Assembly (NCBI GenBank): GCA_963691655.1
Contig: OY829329.1
Span: forward strand, 14,894,708 to 14,958,707
DNA: 64,000 nucleotides
Direction of reading: 5' to 3'
Origin: Toxonevra muliebris
Lineage: Eukaryota > Arthropoda > Insecta > Diptera > Pallopteridae
Shown: piece by piece, positions 1-10,906 of the stretch
Layout: every line of letters starts with the position of its first letter
Numbering within the stretch: position 1 is the first letter of the stretch
The notes under the pieces: generated by a model
Told to the model about the DNA's origin: nothing
Database searches by the model: none
The model's input: only the letters and a program-made list of their open reading frames with translations
Position numbers and translations under genes: made by a program

Positions 1-367
1 CCGTGTGTGAGTGCAAACAAATTGATTTAAAAAAAAAAAAAAAAATTCTGTTTAATTTAATATTAATTATTGGTACTTTGAATTCTCCACTGCAATCAGG
101 AAATGAAAAGTGTATTGCTTTTTTAAACCTTATTGCAGAGGTTAGATGGATCAAAAGAGACCCAAGATTTTACCGAACCATTCCCATTCTCTTTTTTAGT
201 GTAAAATTCTCATTCTGCTCTTGTGCTTACCTTTGCCCAAAGCTCTCTAAAAAGCTTTTTGAAGTGCTTTATTTCTGATTGGGGAATTGGCGAGAGTGGC
301 CTATTCTATTTCTATTTAGTGAAATGACACTGATATTGCCTCTGTTTTGTTTAAACAAGAATGTCTA
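1..367. other. AT-rich non-coding DNA
   Basis: Unique-looking AT-rich sequence with one poly-A run at about 29-45. A short open frame covers much of it but contains a lysine run from the poly-A and hydrophobic low-complexity residues; I see no domain. No gene or repeat unit is recognised. Confidence 0.5.
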
Positions 368-1145
368 GGTTTTTCTGGAGTTATTTTTTATCCTAATCAC
401 GATTCTACAAACATTGTTTTTTCAAGTCAGGTAGATCTATTGTGATATCGAAGATTTTATAAATAGAGTTTTATGAGTTTTTACAACGTTTCCAACAAAA
501 AAAGAATTTTCGAAAAAAAAACTCATAAACTCCTCCCCCACCCCCTTAGGGATTTAGGTAAAAAAAAAAAAAAAATATTTTTTTTTTCGAAAAACTCATA
601 AAACATGTAGAAAACATAAAAAATCTAAAAAAGAAAAAAAATTCCCATGTATCCCTCTTATAAATTTTTTGAAAATTTTTGGTTGAAAAAAAAAATATTT
701 TTTTTTTTGTTGAAAACGTTGTAAAAACTCATAAAACGTGTAGAAAATACAAAAAAACGAAAAAAAAAATTTTTATCCATGTATCCCCCCTTATGAATTT
801 TTTGGAAAGTTTAGGTTGAAATTTATTTTTTTTTTTAAACGTTATAAAAACTCATAAAAAGTGTAGAAAATACAAAAAATCGAAAAAAAAAAAAATGTTT
901 CCATGTATCCCCCTTATGAATTTTTTGGAAAACTTAGGTTGAAAATTTGTTTTTTTAAAACGTTGTAAAAACTCATAAAACATGTAGAAAATACAAAAAA
1001 TTTAAAAAAAAATTTTTGTCCACGTACCTTACCATTTTTCGAAAAATCCTAAAATCATCGATATCACAAAAATTCGACCTCTGATCCGAAAAAATGTCGT
1101 GATCGCAAAAAAAAAACATATAAGAACTTAGAAATTTTTTTCTAG
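368..1145. mobile_element. Foldback-like element A with terminal inverted repeats and internal tandem repeats
   Basis: The left end (about 368-465) and the right end (about 1040-1145, read on the other strand) are diverged inverted copies. Both carry a GTGATATCGA-type core, an ATCACGA-type segment and a TTTTTC-rich stretch. Just inside the left end, 465-490 has TTTTATGAGTTTTTACAACG; from about 587 the complement of that motif is repeated in the opposite orientation. Two related elements lie at 4340-5300 and 12515-13040. Long terminal inverted repeats filled with tandem units are known from foldback-type and Galileo-like DNA transposons, so that class is my inference. No transposase frame is present, so this would be a non-autonomous copy. 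Exact ends and target duplications are not resolved. Confidence 0.6.
587..1030. repeat. Tandem repeat of about 120 bp inside element A
   Basis: Four successive units start near 589, 711, 840 and 962. Each begins with GT(T)GTAAAAACTCATAAAA, continues with a GTAGAAAATAC segment and a poly-A stretch, then a CCATGTATCCCCCTTATGAA-type segment, and ends with a T-run. The last unit is truncated. The units differ by small indels mostly in the homopolymer runs. Confidence 0.75.
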
Positions 1146-1304
1146 TTGTATAAGTTATCAAAAACCATCGATGTAAAAGTATTTGAAATTGAATCTGACA
1201 TTTTTCATGCAATTTCCTACTGGGCACTTCTATATCGAGAAGTTATACAAATGCAATATAAATAAGTTGTTTCGTTTAAAGGTTCTGTACAATCTACAGT
1301 TAGA

Positions 1305-1939
1305 CTTCTCTCATACTCTCTCTCTCACACTCTCCCTGTTTTGAGTATGTTTGTATATGTGTGTGTGTGTGAGTATAATATAAAACAGTACATCACTGCG
1401 GTATGTAAAGTATTTAGATTTTATGACGAAACACATAAAAAGTGTTCGCCATAACGAATGCTTACACTGATATATGAATGCGTGTGCGTGTGCATGTATG
1501 TGTGTGGTTCGGTCATAAAAGGAAAAAAGTAATAAAACACAATTCGAAAATAAAACTTGCTCATGTTGCACATATGTACATACATATTTACAAAAACAAA
1601 CTCACCAAAAATGATAAAGAAAAAACAAAAAGAAAATATATATATAATAAGTATTCAAGCAAGAAATAAGAAATATACAATAGAATAAGGGGTTTACACA
1701 CTTGAAGCACACACACACACACACATACACAGAGCAAATAATGCGTAAAATAAATACGAGTAGAATACGATGTTAGGTATTAAACTCACAAACACATACC
1801 ATACGTCATTGCAACAAATGCGGATGCGGATACAGATACGTTTATACACACACTCACACGCACACACACATATATTCTCTTGATAGATACGAGTTTTACT
1901 AATGTGTATTGTTTTTCTTTTTATGATGGACACACTTCG

Positions 1940-1970
<31 letters not shown>

Positions 1971-1990
1971 CATACACACAAGCATATGAG
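1305..1990. repeat. Microsatellite field (CT, TG and CA dinucleotides)
   Basis: CT-rich sequence at about 1305-1335, a (TG)n run at about 1357-1370, a (CA)n run at about 1709-1726, a CA-rich stretch at about 1850-1872 and a long interrupted (CA)n block at about 1928-1981. The open frames here, for example a Cys-Val alternating one on the minus strand, are translations of the dinucleotide runs and are not genes. Confidence 0.8.
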
Positions 1991-2461
1991 TGAATGTAAT
2001 GAAACTGAAAATAGAAATAAAAATGGAAGAAAAAGAAAATAATTGCATGAAAATTCTAAGAAGAAATTTAGAGGAGTTTCACTGCTGCATAGTAAAAATT
2101 ATGTAGAGTAATTTTAAGCATGAAAATAATTACGAAATACTCAAAATACTCGTACTAAAACAAAAAGCAAATCATCATAGTCAAATGGAGCAGAAAAATA
2201 AGAAGAAGATCTCCAAAGTTTTGCTGATTACACATAAATTGCGTCTTCAATTGCGTTTGGGGTAGAATTTTTGTTTATTTTTGGCATTAGAGAAAAGCTT
2301 AGTACAGATGTGGTAATTACGATCGTTTTTATGCGCCAAGCGTTGAACAATTAGTGAAGCATAAAAAAGTCGTAATTAAATACTTGAAAAATAAATCTTA
2401 ATGCATTTTTTTTTTTTTTCATAAAACTTTTTGTTTAGATAATATGTACAAATGCATTAGA
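1991..2461. other. AT-rich non-coding DNA, nothing recognised
   Basis: No open frame of note and no repeat unit beyond a poly-T run at about 2407-2420. Confidence 0.4.
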
Positions 2462-2700
2462 TTTATGAAGGAATGAATGGGAGTAAAGAATGAGAAAAAG
2501 AGAATGGGAGTGAAGTATGGAGGAATGAATGGGAGTGAATAAAGAGAGAGAGAGAATGTGAGTGAAGTATGGAGGAATGAATGAGAGTGAAGAATGAGAG
2601 AGAGAGAATGAGAGTGAAGTATAACGGAATGAATGGGAGAGAGAATGGGAGTGAAGTATGGCAGAATGAATGAGAGTGAAGTAAAGTCTTTGAGTTAAAG
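2462..2700 (+). repeat. Degenerate GA-rich minisatellite
   Basis: Repeated strings of the type GGAATGAATGGGAGTGAA separated by (GA)n blocks recur at least five times with period roughly 50-65 bp. The array is imperfect and purine-rich on the plus strand, ending near GAGAGTGAAGTAAAG. Confidence 0.7.
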
Positions 2701-2831
2701 GTAGCTGTAAAGTGTTTGTGCTCTCAAAAATGTTCTCTTAGATTCAGCTGTCAGCAAAGTATTAAGAGAAAGAGGTAAAGAGTACGTTGTGGTGTTGTTA
2801 TTATCGTGTGAGCATATCAGCGATCACACTC

Positions 2832-3040
2832 GTGTAGGTGTGTACAAAAGAAATATGTGTGTATATTTGCTGAATAAATGAATATATGAGAGAGAGAGAA
2901 AGAGCATATGTGTTGAGAGAAACAATTACAATTCCTTAATTCAAATGACAAATACTACGAATATATTGCAAATGAGAGGCTTGGAGCCTGCTGCTGCTCT
3001 CTCAACTACACAACCCAGCGGGAAGGAAAGTTCTGCAGTA
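2832..3040 (+). repeat. Dispersed GA-rich repeat (family with ACAGTTAGAAA-type core), diverged copy
   Basis: The segment has the family order: a TATGTGTGTATAT stretch, a (GA)n block, a spacer like GAGAAACAATTACAATTC, then CTGCTCTCTC and an ACAAC segment. Better copies are at 8560-8800, 20572-20790, 21905-22130, 34990-35226 and 59745-59965. The 10-mer AACCCAGCGG follows at 3012-3021 and recurs elsewhere in the window. Confidence 0.5.
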
Positions 3041-3890
3041 GTTTACCTAGTCTAGAATGTTCAATATTTTGAAATTACTTAAATTTTCTAGGAATTGCCA
3101 GTTTTTTTTTTTGCCATAAAACCGAAATTAAAATAACAAAAACAGAAAAGATTCGAAATTTTGTATTGGAATTTTTTTTTAATTAATCGGAATTGCCAAT
3201 AGCTTACTTGCTATTTCAGTATTTGAAAACGAAATCTTTAAGTGCATTCCACTACATTGAAATCATTCAAATAAATATTTCCATTTCCTTTTGTAAGCAC
3301 ATGCATAATTAATTCATACGACTTTCTAAGCACTCGACTACACACATAACCTACTACTATAAAATACCAAATTTTTTCAAAACAGAATTCACTTCTCAAA
3401 TATTTTTCTAAAATTGCCCTCAAGTGTTTCATTTGGAAACTACTTTAGAGTTCAAGCAAACATGGATGAATGTTACTAGTAGCACAGCATATGTATGTAT
3501 GATCTCTTGACCAATACCAAAAAAAAACAAAAAAACAAAAATAAAAACAAAAACAGAAACAAATAAATAAAAGAAAAATAAAACTTTGAAATAGCTAAAA
3601 GTCTGCTTGATATGTTTTCAAAATAATATAATATTATTATTGGTAGAGCAGCAGCAGTAGCAGCATATTTTATTCCTCTCTACAACGCGTATGTAGTTAT
3701 AAGTAGTAGTTGAATTTTTTTCCATAATATTTTCTTTACTCATAAGAGTACCTACTTCAAAACAGTGGAATCCTTCCCTTCCGTTGTTGACCGCCTCCTC
3801 CAAAGACTGCCAAAGACACATATAAAAGAGAAACTTTAAAATAAAATAGTTAAGGTCATACATGTGCATACGTTTATACACACATAATTG
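3041..3890. other. AT-rich non-coding DNA
   Basis: Holds a T-run at about 3170-3180 and an A-rich, CAAAA-type simple stretch at about 3515-3585. A 162-codon open frame on the minus strand spans 3618-4106, but it is leucine, serine and asparagine runs produced by CTG/TTG/ATT triplets, so I do not call it. Confidence 0.4.
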
Positions 3891-4240
3891 TATGCTGCTG
3901 TTGCTGCTGCTGCTGACTGTATACAATAGCAACAGCAGCAATATAAACATTTTGTTGTTTTTATTATTGTTGCTGTTGATAATAGTCGAATACACAAGTA
4001 CAAGTGCATACTTTTTGAAAAATACGGTACTTGTTCCAGTGAAATTTCTGTGTATGGGTGTGTGTGTAAGTAGTAGTGAGCAGCACCAACAACAGCAGCT
4101 GGTCATCTCTGTTATTTTCTGCTCAAGTAGCAGAGCGCAAGTAAGTATGCTTCACTTCTTGCAAACAAAAGAAATTGTATACACAATTTGGTGCGTTTGC
4201 AATTTTTCAAATAGGAAGAGAGAGAGAGAGAGAGAGAGAG
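3891..4240. repeat. Triplet-rich and GA microsatellite region
   Basis: CTG/TTG-type triplets at about 3893-3985 and CAG/CAA triplets at about 4080-4100, followed by an uninterrupted (GA)n run at about 4217-4240. Confidence 0.8.
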
Positions 4241-4339
4241 TAAGTAGATGAAGCGTATATAGAGTACAATTGTTTATATTTTTGTATGTGCACCCTACAA
4301 TCGGTGGTGAAGGAAAAGGAGAGAAAAAAAGTGTAAGCT

Positions 4340-5300
4340 CACTGAAGTTGCATGGAAAAATTTGTTTTTCTCGATTTTATATTTTCAACAAAAAAAAAAA
4401 AAATTTCAATAAATATTTTTTTTTCGACCTAAATTTTTCAAAAATGTTTCTTTCGATTTTTAGTGTTTTCGACACTTTTTAAGAGTTTTTAAGTTTTCAA
4501 CAAAATAAAATTTTCAAAAAATATTTTGTTTCGACCTAAATTTTTTTCCGACACGTTTTAAGAGTGTTTACGTTTCCTACAAAAAAAATTTTTCAACCTA
4601 AATTTTTCAAAAAATTTTCAAGGATACATTTTCAAAAAAGTCATAAGGCTGGCGCGAGACGGCGGGGGCGGCCGGAGGTAGAAAAAAAATTGGATTTAGA
4701 TTGTTCGTGTTTTCTAATCGTTTTATGAGTTTTTACAACGTTTTCAACAAAAAAAAATTTTCAAAATATATTTTTTTTTCAACCTAAATTTATCAAACAT
4801 TTTTTTTCGATTGTTTAAGTTTTCTACACTTTTTATGAGTTTTTAAACCTTTTCAACAAAATAAAATTTTTCAACCCAAGTTTTTCGAAAAATTTACAAG
4901 AATACATTTTTGAAAAAAAAAAGTTTTTTTTTTTTTTTCGACCAAAAATTTAAAAAAAAATTGTTGAGGGGGATACATGAAAAGAAATTTTTTTTTTTCG
5001 ATTTTTATCTGTTTCATGAGTTTTTACAACGTTTTCAACAAAAAACATCTTATGAATTTTTTAAAAAATTTAGTCGAAAAGTTTTTTTTATTTTTTGAAA
5101 AATTTTTTTCGGTGAATATATTGTAAAAACTCATAAAATGTGTAGAGAACCTAAAAACTAAATAAAAGCATCTGACCATTTTTTAAAAAATCATAAAATC
5201 ATCGCAAAAGTTTAATCTTACCCGAAAAAAATTTTTGTAGTTTCGAAATCAGCATCGAAAACAATTTCAGAAAAACCATATGAGAAATCACAATTTTTTT
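4340..5300. mobile_element. Foldback-like element B, related to element A
   Basis: The interior (about 4380-5100) contains repeated TTTTATGAGTTTTTACAACG and TTTTCAACAAAA units, the inverse orientation of the main array in element A. At about 5105 the orientation flips to TTGTAAAAACTCATAAAATG, making a fold-back centre. The right end (about 5165-5300) read on the minus strand matches the left end of element C at 12515: a TCATATGGTTTTTCTG segment, GTTTTCGAT, then TTTTTTTCGGGT and a GCGATGATTTTA-type end. The left end is not clear and 4340 is approximate. A GC-rich block interrupts it at 4647-4679. Confidence 0.5.
4647..4679. other. Isolated GC-rich block
   Basis: About 33 bases are nearly all G and C (it includes GGCGCGAGACGGCGGGGGCG) in the middle of a very AT-rich foldback element. 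Nothing comparable occurs elsewhere in the window. It could be a real insertion, an expanded short repeat or an assembly artefact; the sequence alone does not decide. Confidence 0.6.
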
Positions 5301-5988
5301 TTCGTGTTCTCATCCAGAAGCAAACTCGCAAACGTAAAATAAAAATTTTTCATATATTTAGGGTACTAAAGCTTCGCTTGTTTTATGCATTACTTCTGTA
5401 GGTATAAAATATTTGCTACTGCCTTTAAATTCGTTGTGCTTCTGTTTCGATATAAAAAAAAAAAAAAATAAAATGCAGTTAAAAGCAGCGACAAGTTTTT
5501 CGAGTTCAAATTTTTTAAGTTTCGAATATGTTTTGGTAAATATAAACGAGAAAACAAGAAACTTTTTTAATATAAAAAATTTTTTAAACCTACAGGTTAA
5601 ACTATTGTGTATGGAAGGAAATGAACTATTGAAGAGAAACAAATTATTTTTTTTTTGCGATAATGTTTTTGACGTCAGTATAAAATATTTGAAAATAAAA
5701 TGATTAGTGAAGTAGAATCCGGAACATTATAGCTCCCAAATTGATTTAAGAACTAAGAACTAAATTTTAGGTATATCTACACTCTTCTTTGTTTTCTTGA
5801 ATACATAAAATTTACTCTCTCTCATTAAACGTTTTTCTATCTCACTATAACAATACCCATATGCCTCTCTACAAATAATTCACTGGAAGCAATAAGATTG
5901 CTCTTTTGAAGAGAGCCATTAAAATAGAACGAGCTAGTGAATACTTTCGTTAAAGTTAAACAATCGTGCTCACTTTGATTTCTCTTTT
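5301..5988. other. AT-rich non-coding DNA
   Basis: Short open frames on both strands at about 5358-5703 overlap each other and contain poly-Lys and poly-Phe runs from A/T homopolymers. No recognised gene or repeat. Confidence 0.4.
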
Positions 5989-6276
5989 TGAATGTCGAAA
6001 TGATTAAAGCAAACTCTCTTTTCATTTTTTTTATGAAGTTTTAAGGCGAATTACTCGTGAAAGGTACTTACCCATATATAAAAAACACACACAATTGAAA
6101 AGAAACAATAACAACACTTTGAATGTCAAAATGATTGAAGCAAACTCTCTTTTAATTTTTTTTACATGAAGTTTTTACGCTCTCAATTTAATCAGTCTTG
6201 AAGGCGAATTACTCGTGAGAGGTACTTACCTATATATAAAAAATACACACAATTTAAAAGAAACAATAACAACACT
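5989..6276 (+). repeat. Tandem duplication of about 130-160 bp
   Basis: Unit 1 (5989-6117) and unit 2 (6119-6276) share TGAATGTC(G/A)AAATGATT, AGCAAACTCTCTTTT, GGCGAATTACTCGTGA, GGTACTTACC, TATATATAAAAAA and a final AAACAATAACAACACT. Unit 2 has about 28 extra bases (GTTTTTACGCTCTCAATTTA region), which match an arm of the GGCGAATTC family described below, so unit 1 looks like a deletion derivative. Confidence 0.8.
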
Positions 6277-6898
6277 GCTGCCTACGAAATTACTCTTCTT
6301 CGCTCTCTCTAATATATGGAACACTTACTCTCTCTCTCTCTCTCGCTTTCTGGCTGCTATTCACCTCACTACAACAATTCACCTTTAACTCTCTACCAAT
6401 ACATTTATACCTGCTCTCACTTGCAGTTACTTTAAATCACCTCTCTCTTGTTAAACAGAATAAATGAGAATCATGTACATAGTTGGCATTTAATAGCCCA
6501 AAATCAATGAAATTTCAGATGTGATATTTTTACATAATTTTTTTTTTTGTTTTTCTTTATAAAAACTAAAGAAAAGAAAAAAACTATTAAAAAAAGTTAT
6601 TACATCTAAAAGTTAGTCTTCTAATTTGTCTGTCTGGCATATTAGTTACTGGCTCATTTAACTGTTTATAAGCTAAAAGTTAAGCTACATATATTTTCTA
6701 GGAAATTACATGCCTAACTACTAGGATCAATACAAGGTTTTTTTTTTTTTCTGTGCATCCAAGTGTAGTACAAAATTGCCATTTAAACGTTGAATCTACT
6801 ATAGATTTCTATTGAAAAATATTTTTGTTGGCTTAAAAACTTTTACCTGACGAAAAGTTTTGATATTGAAAGAAGTTTGTAATCATGAATGAATGATA
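6277..6898. other. CT-rich then AT-rich non-coding DNA
   Basis: A CT microsatellite stretch lies at about 6325-6348. The rest is AT-rich with no recognised unit. Confidence 0.4.
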
Positions 6899-6902
6899 TA
6901 AA

Positions 6903-7174
6903 TGTGGGATACAATGTTTATTAATATTTATTAGTTCATAGAATTACAAATTACACGTTTATGTGTTATATTTAAAATAATTAATTGAATATAAAGAAAT
7001 TGAAATTACACTTGCGCACGACTCTGTGCGACTTCTTAACTGAACTGACGCTACACGAATGAATGCTTGTCTGTTTGTATTCGTCTAGTCCGAGTTGCCT
7101 TTCTAGCAGGATCTTAGTGCATTCGTCCAGTCCGGGTTGCCTTTCTAGCAGGGTCGCTATGCTCCCTTCCCACA
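6903..7174 (-). mobile_element. Solo LTR of a Ty3/gypsy-like retrotransposon
   Basis: The 272-bp segment starts TGTGGGATAC and ends TTCCCACA, so it has TG...CA ends with 7-bp inverted tips TGTGGGA/TCCCACA. It is flanked by the 4-bp direct repeat TAAA at 6899-6902 and 7175-7178. TG...CA tips and a 4-6 bp target duplication are hallmarks of LTR elements, and 4 bp is common for gypsy-type integrases. No second LTR or pol-like frame lies next to it, so it is a solo LTR left by recombination. Minus-strand orientation is inferred from AATAAA signals close to the left end (minus-strand 3' side). An internal duplication is annotated separately. Family identity is not determined. Confidence 0.7.
7075..7160 (-). 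repeat. Two-copy ~43-bp repeat inside the solo LTR
   Basis: Two adjacent units share ATTCGTC(T/C)AGTCCG and GTTGCCTTTCTAGCAGG. The period of about 43 bp is typical of small duplications in LTR U3 regions. On the minus strand the units read as a repeated peptide in a 64-codon frame, which I regard as fortuitous. Confidence 0.7.
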
Positions 7175-8065
7175 TAAATACACAGATATTCTTGTTAAAA
7201 AAAAAATTAGATTTAAATTAAACAAGTGTTCAAGTTTTCGTTAAACGTTTTATAGTAGAAACTTTGGTGGTTTTGGATATCAAACTAGTTCCACTTAAAA
7301 CAACAATGGCTCGAACTGAAAACTTGTAGTGGGAGATCAGCATTTTTCAGTTAAAGCACTTGATAGTTCAACAGTTCTTTTGTATAGAGTGTAAGCAATT
7401 CGATTGTTCCATGTAAAATTTCTATCAAGAATCATCGCTATGTATCACCTTTGTTCCATAGAGAAGCTTGTGAACAAATTTTATATATCAAACTGTATGC
7501 TCTCTTTTCTATATTTAGTTTGTCTCCTCTCTCATATATATGTATATCGGCTTTGTACGAACATATACGACCAACCAAGAAAACCCAAAAGTTTCTGTTT
7601 TTGCATATACGTAGAGTACGTGAATATAAAAGAGAGAGAGAAAGAGAGAACACAATTAAAAATTGACATTTCTGTTCATTTACAGTTAATTTTGCTCAAA
7701 GTATAAATAAAATGATTGTAGTTCAAGCGACAACACTCATATATGTAAGCAGATTCTCTCTTAAAATACTCTCCCAAACTTGCTACAGTAACATTATTCG
7801 CCTAGCTTTTACGGCGAAAATGTATATATATATTTTAGACAACAAAGAGATTGCCAACAATAATTGAAAAAGAAAGAAGAAAGGGAGAGATTAAGTCAGT
7901 CAGAGCATTTAACTTTGAAAAAATTCTTGTGTAGTGAAGGTAGAAATTATAATCACTTTTTTTTTTGTTTTTGCTTTCAGCAAAACTCGAGTTATACTGG
8001 TTTGCCAATTACACCAAAACGAAATTTGAATTTTCAAATCAAATGTCAAAAAAGAAAAAAAAAAT
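7175..8065. other. AT-rich non-coding DNA
   Basis: A GA run lies at about 7629-7647 and a second GA-rich patch near 7868-7890. Overlapping short frames at 7404-7706 on both strands show no domain. Nothing else recognised. Confidence 0.4.
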
Positions 8066-8134
8066 TGATAGTTTTTTAGGAGACTATGAAAATTAAATCT
8101 AGAGGTTAATTTTCAAAGTCATGACTTAAGTTCA
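8066..8134 (+). repeat. Dispersed repeat, copy 1
   Basis: About 70 bases nearly identical to 20268-20336, sharing TTGATAGTTTTTTAG, AGACTATGAAAAT and GAGGTTAATTTTCAAAGTCA. The complement of the first motif recurs at about 23608-23625, so that end may be a transposon terminus. Class unknown. Confidence 0.7.
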
Positions 8135-8559
8135 TGTAAATTTCGTTAAAAAAAATTATTAAAAAAATCGTTAATTAAAAATTGAAAAAAAAAACTGTGT
8201 AATTATTAAAAACAAATATAATAATATTTTATATAATTAAAAATGTAATTAAAGAAAATAAACAAAAATTCGCAGCTCATATTAGCACAGTGCTTCAATT
8301 ATATTATTATTATTATTATGTTATTAACATGCACACATACTTACATATATACAGAAATACTCTAGCGAATCCAGTGGAGGCGGGGAGAGTAAGAGACTTG
8401 GCGGGGAGTCCCCTTCACTTCACAGTAAATAATCTCAATTCATAGTGAACATTGCTACTGAATTAAACGACTTCTTGAGAGAAGGAAAATATCTAAACCC
8501 CTCTTTCCCCCCTTCATCAGTCACTCTCTATCTCAGTTACTTCAACTATCGACAATGAC
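8135..8559. other. AT-rich non-coding DNA
   Basis: Contains an ATT triplet run at about 8300-8318 and otherwise nothing recognised. Confidence 0.4.
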
Positions 8560-8800
8560 ATATGTTCGTATAAAACCGATATATATATACAATATATGAG
8601 AGAGAAGAGAAAATAAATATACAGAAGAGAGCATACAGTTAGAAATATAACATTTCAATTATTCAACTCAACGATTGCACAACAAATGAGAGCCCGCAGA
8701 TGATCTCATCTTTCGCTCTCTCAAATACACAACACACACACACTTACTCTCTCACACTAACTTTTCTTTCCCACTCACTACAGTGTTATATACCCTGGCA
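8560..8800 (+). repeat. Dispersed GA-rich repeat, good copy
   Basis: The order is TATATATACAATATATG, (GA)n, a GAGCATACAGTTAGAAATA core, ATTCAATTATTCAACTC, CTTTCGCTCTCTCAAATACA, CTTACTCTCTCACACTAA and CCCACTCACTACAGT. The same order, with variable spacing, is found at 20572-20790, 21905-22130, 34990-35226 and 59745-59965, and on the minus strand at 15995-16125 and 39475-39640. No transposase or tRNA-like promoter is seen, so the class (MITE, SINE or other) is open. Confidence 0.65.
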
Positions 8801-8987
8801 CATCTCACTACTACACTACTACGAAATATTTATATGTCATCACTTGTCACATTTATGTATGTGTGAATTTTACCAATACACATTGGAATTTCATATATTT
8901 GAACTTTTTCAAACGAAAAAATTTTAAAACTTCACCAAAGTGCATAAATTTGCAAACTTTTTTTTTGTATTTTATATTTGTGTATGT

Positions 8988-9016
8988 ATTTTGTGTGTGT
9001 GTGTGTGTGTGTGAGT
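8988..9016. repeat. (GT)n microsatellite
   Basis: TTGTGTGTGTGTGTGTGTGT run. Confidence 0.9.
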
Positions 9017-9999
9017 GAGGATAATATCCTTCGTCTACTCACATACAAACATTCTATTCTTCACCACTCCACAGGACTTTGGCACAAAATTCATCGCATT
9101 CCTACTTTGTGAATTGCATTCAAAAATTGAATGAACTAGAACTGCATGAAAGAGGACGAGTGAGTGAACGAAAAGATAAAAGTATAGAAACGAAACGACA
9201 ACTACAACGAATAATGTTGAAAGCCAACGTGTTGACAGCAGTCTCGGCTCGTCTCATCTCAACTCAATAGTGCAAGTTAGCAAGTTATTGGCTATCGTAC
9301 TTATCTACGGTTAGGTAGGTATCTCATTTCAGAGATAATTTATGTTGTGAGAAGTTTTTCCGATGTTTTTTTTTCGTTTTACAAACTAAAATTTTGTGTT
9401 TGGTTGCTATAAAAAGAAGCTGCTACTCTACTTGTCTATCAAACAAACGGACACGTTTCCAAAAAAAAAAAAAAAAAAAAATGAAGAGTTTGAGAACGAA
9501 AGTTTTAGCTATTCTGTTTCATATCCGCTTGACAAAAAACTTCAATAGCGTTGAGTATTTTAAAAGTTTTTTGTGCTTTGTGGAATTTTGTGTGTTTGTT
9601 TGTGTGTAGTAAAAGTTTCATTCTATGGGATCAGTATCAAAATAAAGTTGAAAATTTCTCTCTCTCTCTCTCGTAATGATTTAATAATTTTGAAATATGT
9701 TTGATAATTTGAAAATCAATAATTTTACAATTACTTGGAGAAGTTTGTTAAAACGTAAGGAAGAAAAATAGAAAACAAAAATGCTTAATTGCTGACTTGG
9801 TATTGGTAAAAAAAAAACAATGTAGCATGGATACGGAATTTTTGTGTGAAAGTCACTTAGGCAACACAAAGTTTTTAGGAGTTAGTCAGATATCACAAAA
9901 TTATGTAATGGACAGCATCATTGAAATGAGTTAGTAGTCAAAGACAAGTGAAAATTTGTATGAAATATGATGCCAAAAAAAAAAAATAAATGAGTAGAA
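9017..9999. other. Non-coding DNA with homopolymer and CT runs
   Basis: Includes a poly-A run at about 9461-9481 and a CT run at about 9657-9672. A 63-codon frame at 9079-9270 has a mixed, less repetitive composition than its neighbours, but I find no domain and no convincing splice context, so it is left uncalled. Confidence 0.4.
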
Positions 10000-10620
10000 G
10001 TAGAGAGAAAGAGAGAGGAGAAGACTGTAAATAGAAGAGAGAGAGCGAGCGGTAGACAACCCATTGTAGAATAATGAAGGTAACCGCATCTAACATGTCG
10101 CTCTCATTTTCAATTTTGATTCTACTGTCAAATCGAAACTCATATTGAATGCATAGCGTGTGTGTGTGTATGGGTGTGTTTCGTGAGTCATTTCATAGTT
10201 TAACAGTTAAAAGAGGAGTATGAGAACCGTAGCAAGAAAGAGAAGAGTAACTGAGTGAGAATAAGAGAGGGGAAATGAGGAGAGAAAGTATGGTAAAGAG
10301 AGAAGAGATATTGGAAAAAGGGAAGATTTAGGATTAACAAGAGAGTTTGATAAAGAGAAATTGGAATGAAAGAGAGAAGAGACTGAGGAAAAATGGAGAC
10401 ATACTGAAAACAAGCAAATGGAGGAGATTAAAATTATGTGAGAAATAAGAGAGATAAATAGAAGGAGTTAAAGGGAGAACTGGAACAAAAGTGATAGGGT
10501 GAAAGGGGGGAGGAGGGGAAGGGAAGAGAGTAAAAAAAGAGGTAGTAGTGGTGAGAGACGAAGAAGAGGAAGGGGCTTTAGATATCTATAAAAAGAGATG
10601 GAAGAGAGGAAAAAATTTGC
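10000..10620 (+). repeat. Long purine-rich tract
   Basis: Two purine-rich blocks (about 10000-10050 and 10205-10620) in which the plus strand is overwhelmingly A and G, including AAAGGGGGGAGGAGGGGAAG. It is an irregular mixture of GAGA and GGAAA words, not a fixed-period array. Such tracts can form triplex or altered structures; no function is inferred. Confidence 0.75.
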
Positions 10621-10906
10621 TGCTGGGATCTATCTAATAAAATGAGGCAAAGAAATATTTCAACGATGTCTAATAGAGTTTCTATCGTCTTCATCACTCG
10701 GTTATTATAAAAATTAAACTCCATTATAATTTTGATATTTTTGGGTCTTGTATATTGCATGAAATACATGCATGAAAATTAATTTTGGGATTCTTTGCAT
10801 ATTTCAATTTAAATAGGTATTTTTTTTTAGTTGTCTGAATAGGTGCATTTATTTATTTAATGAACACAATACCTGAATCAAATATCAAACTCAATTAATT
10901 ACAACA
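10621..10906. other. AT-rich non-coding DNA, nothing recognised
   Basis: No repeat or gene recognised. Confidence 0.4.

Noticed and set aside
3618..4106. 162-codon minus-strand frame
   Set aside because: Dominated by Leu, Ser and Asn runs from triplet repeats, with an overlapping frame of similar length on the other strand.
6981..7175. 64-codon minus-strand frame with a repeated LLERQ-type peptide
   Set aside because: It lies inside the solo LTR and the peptide repeat comes from the 43-bp duplication there.
9079..9270. 63-codon plus-strand frame with mixed composition
   Set aside because: Looked exon-like after a CCACAG acceptor-like sequence, but the acceptor phase does not lead into this frame convincingly and no domain is seen.
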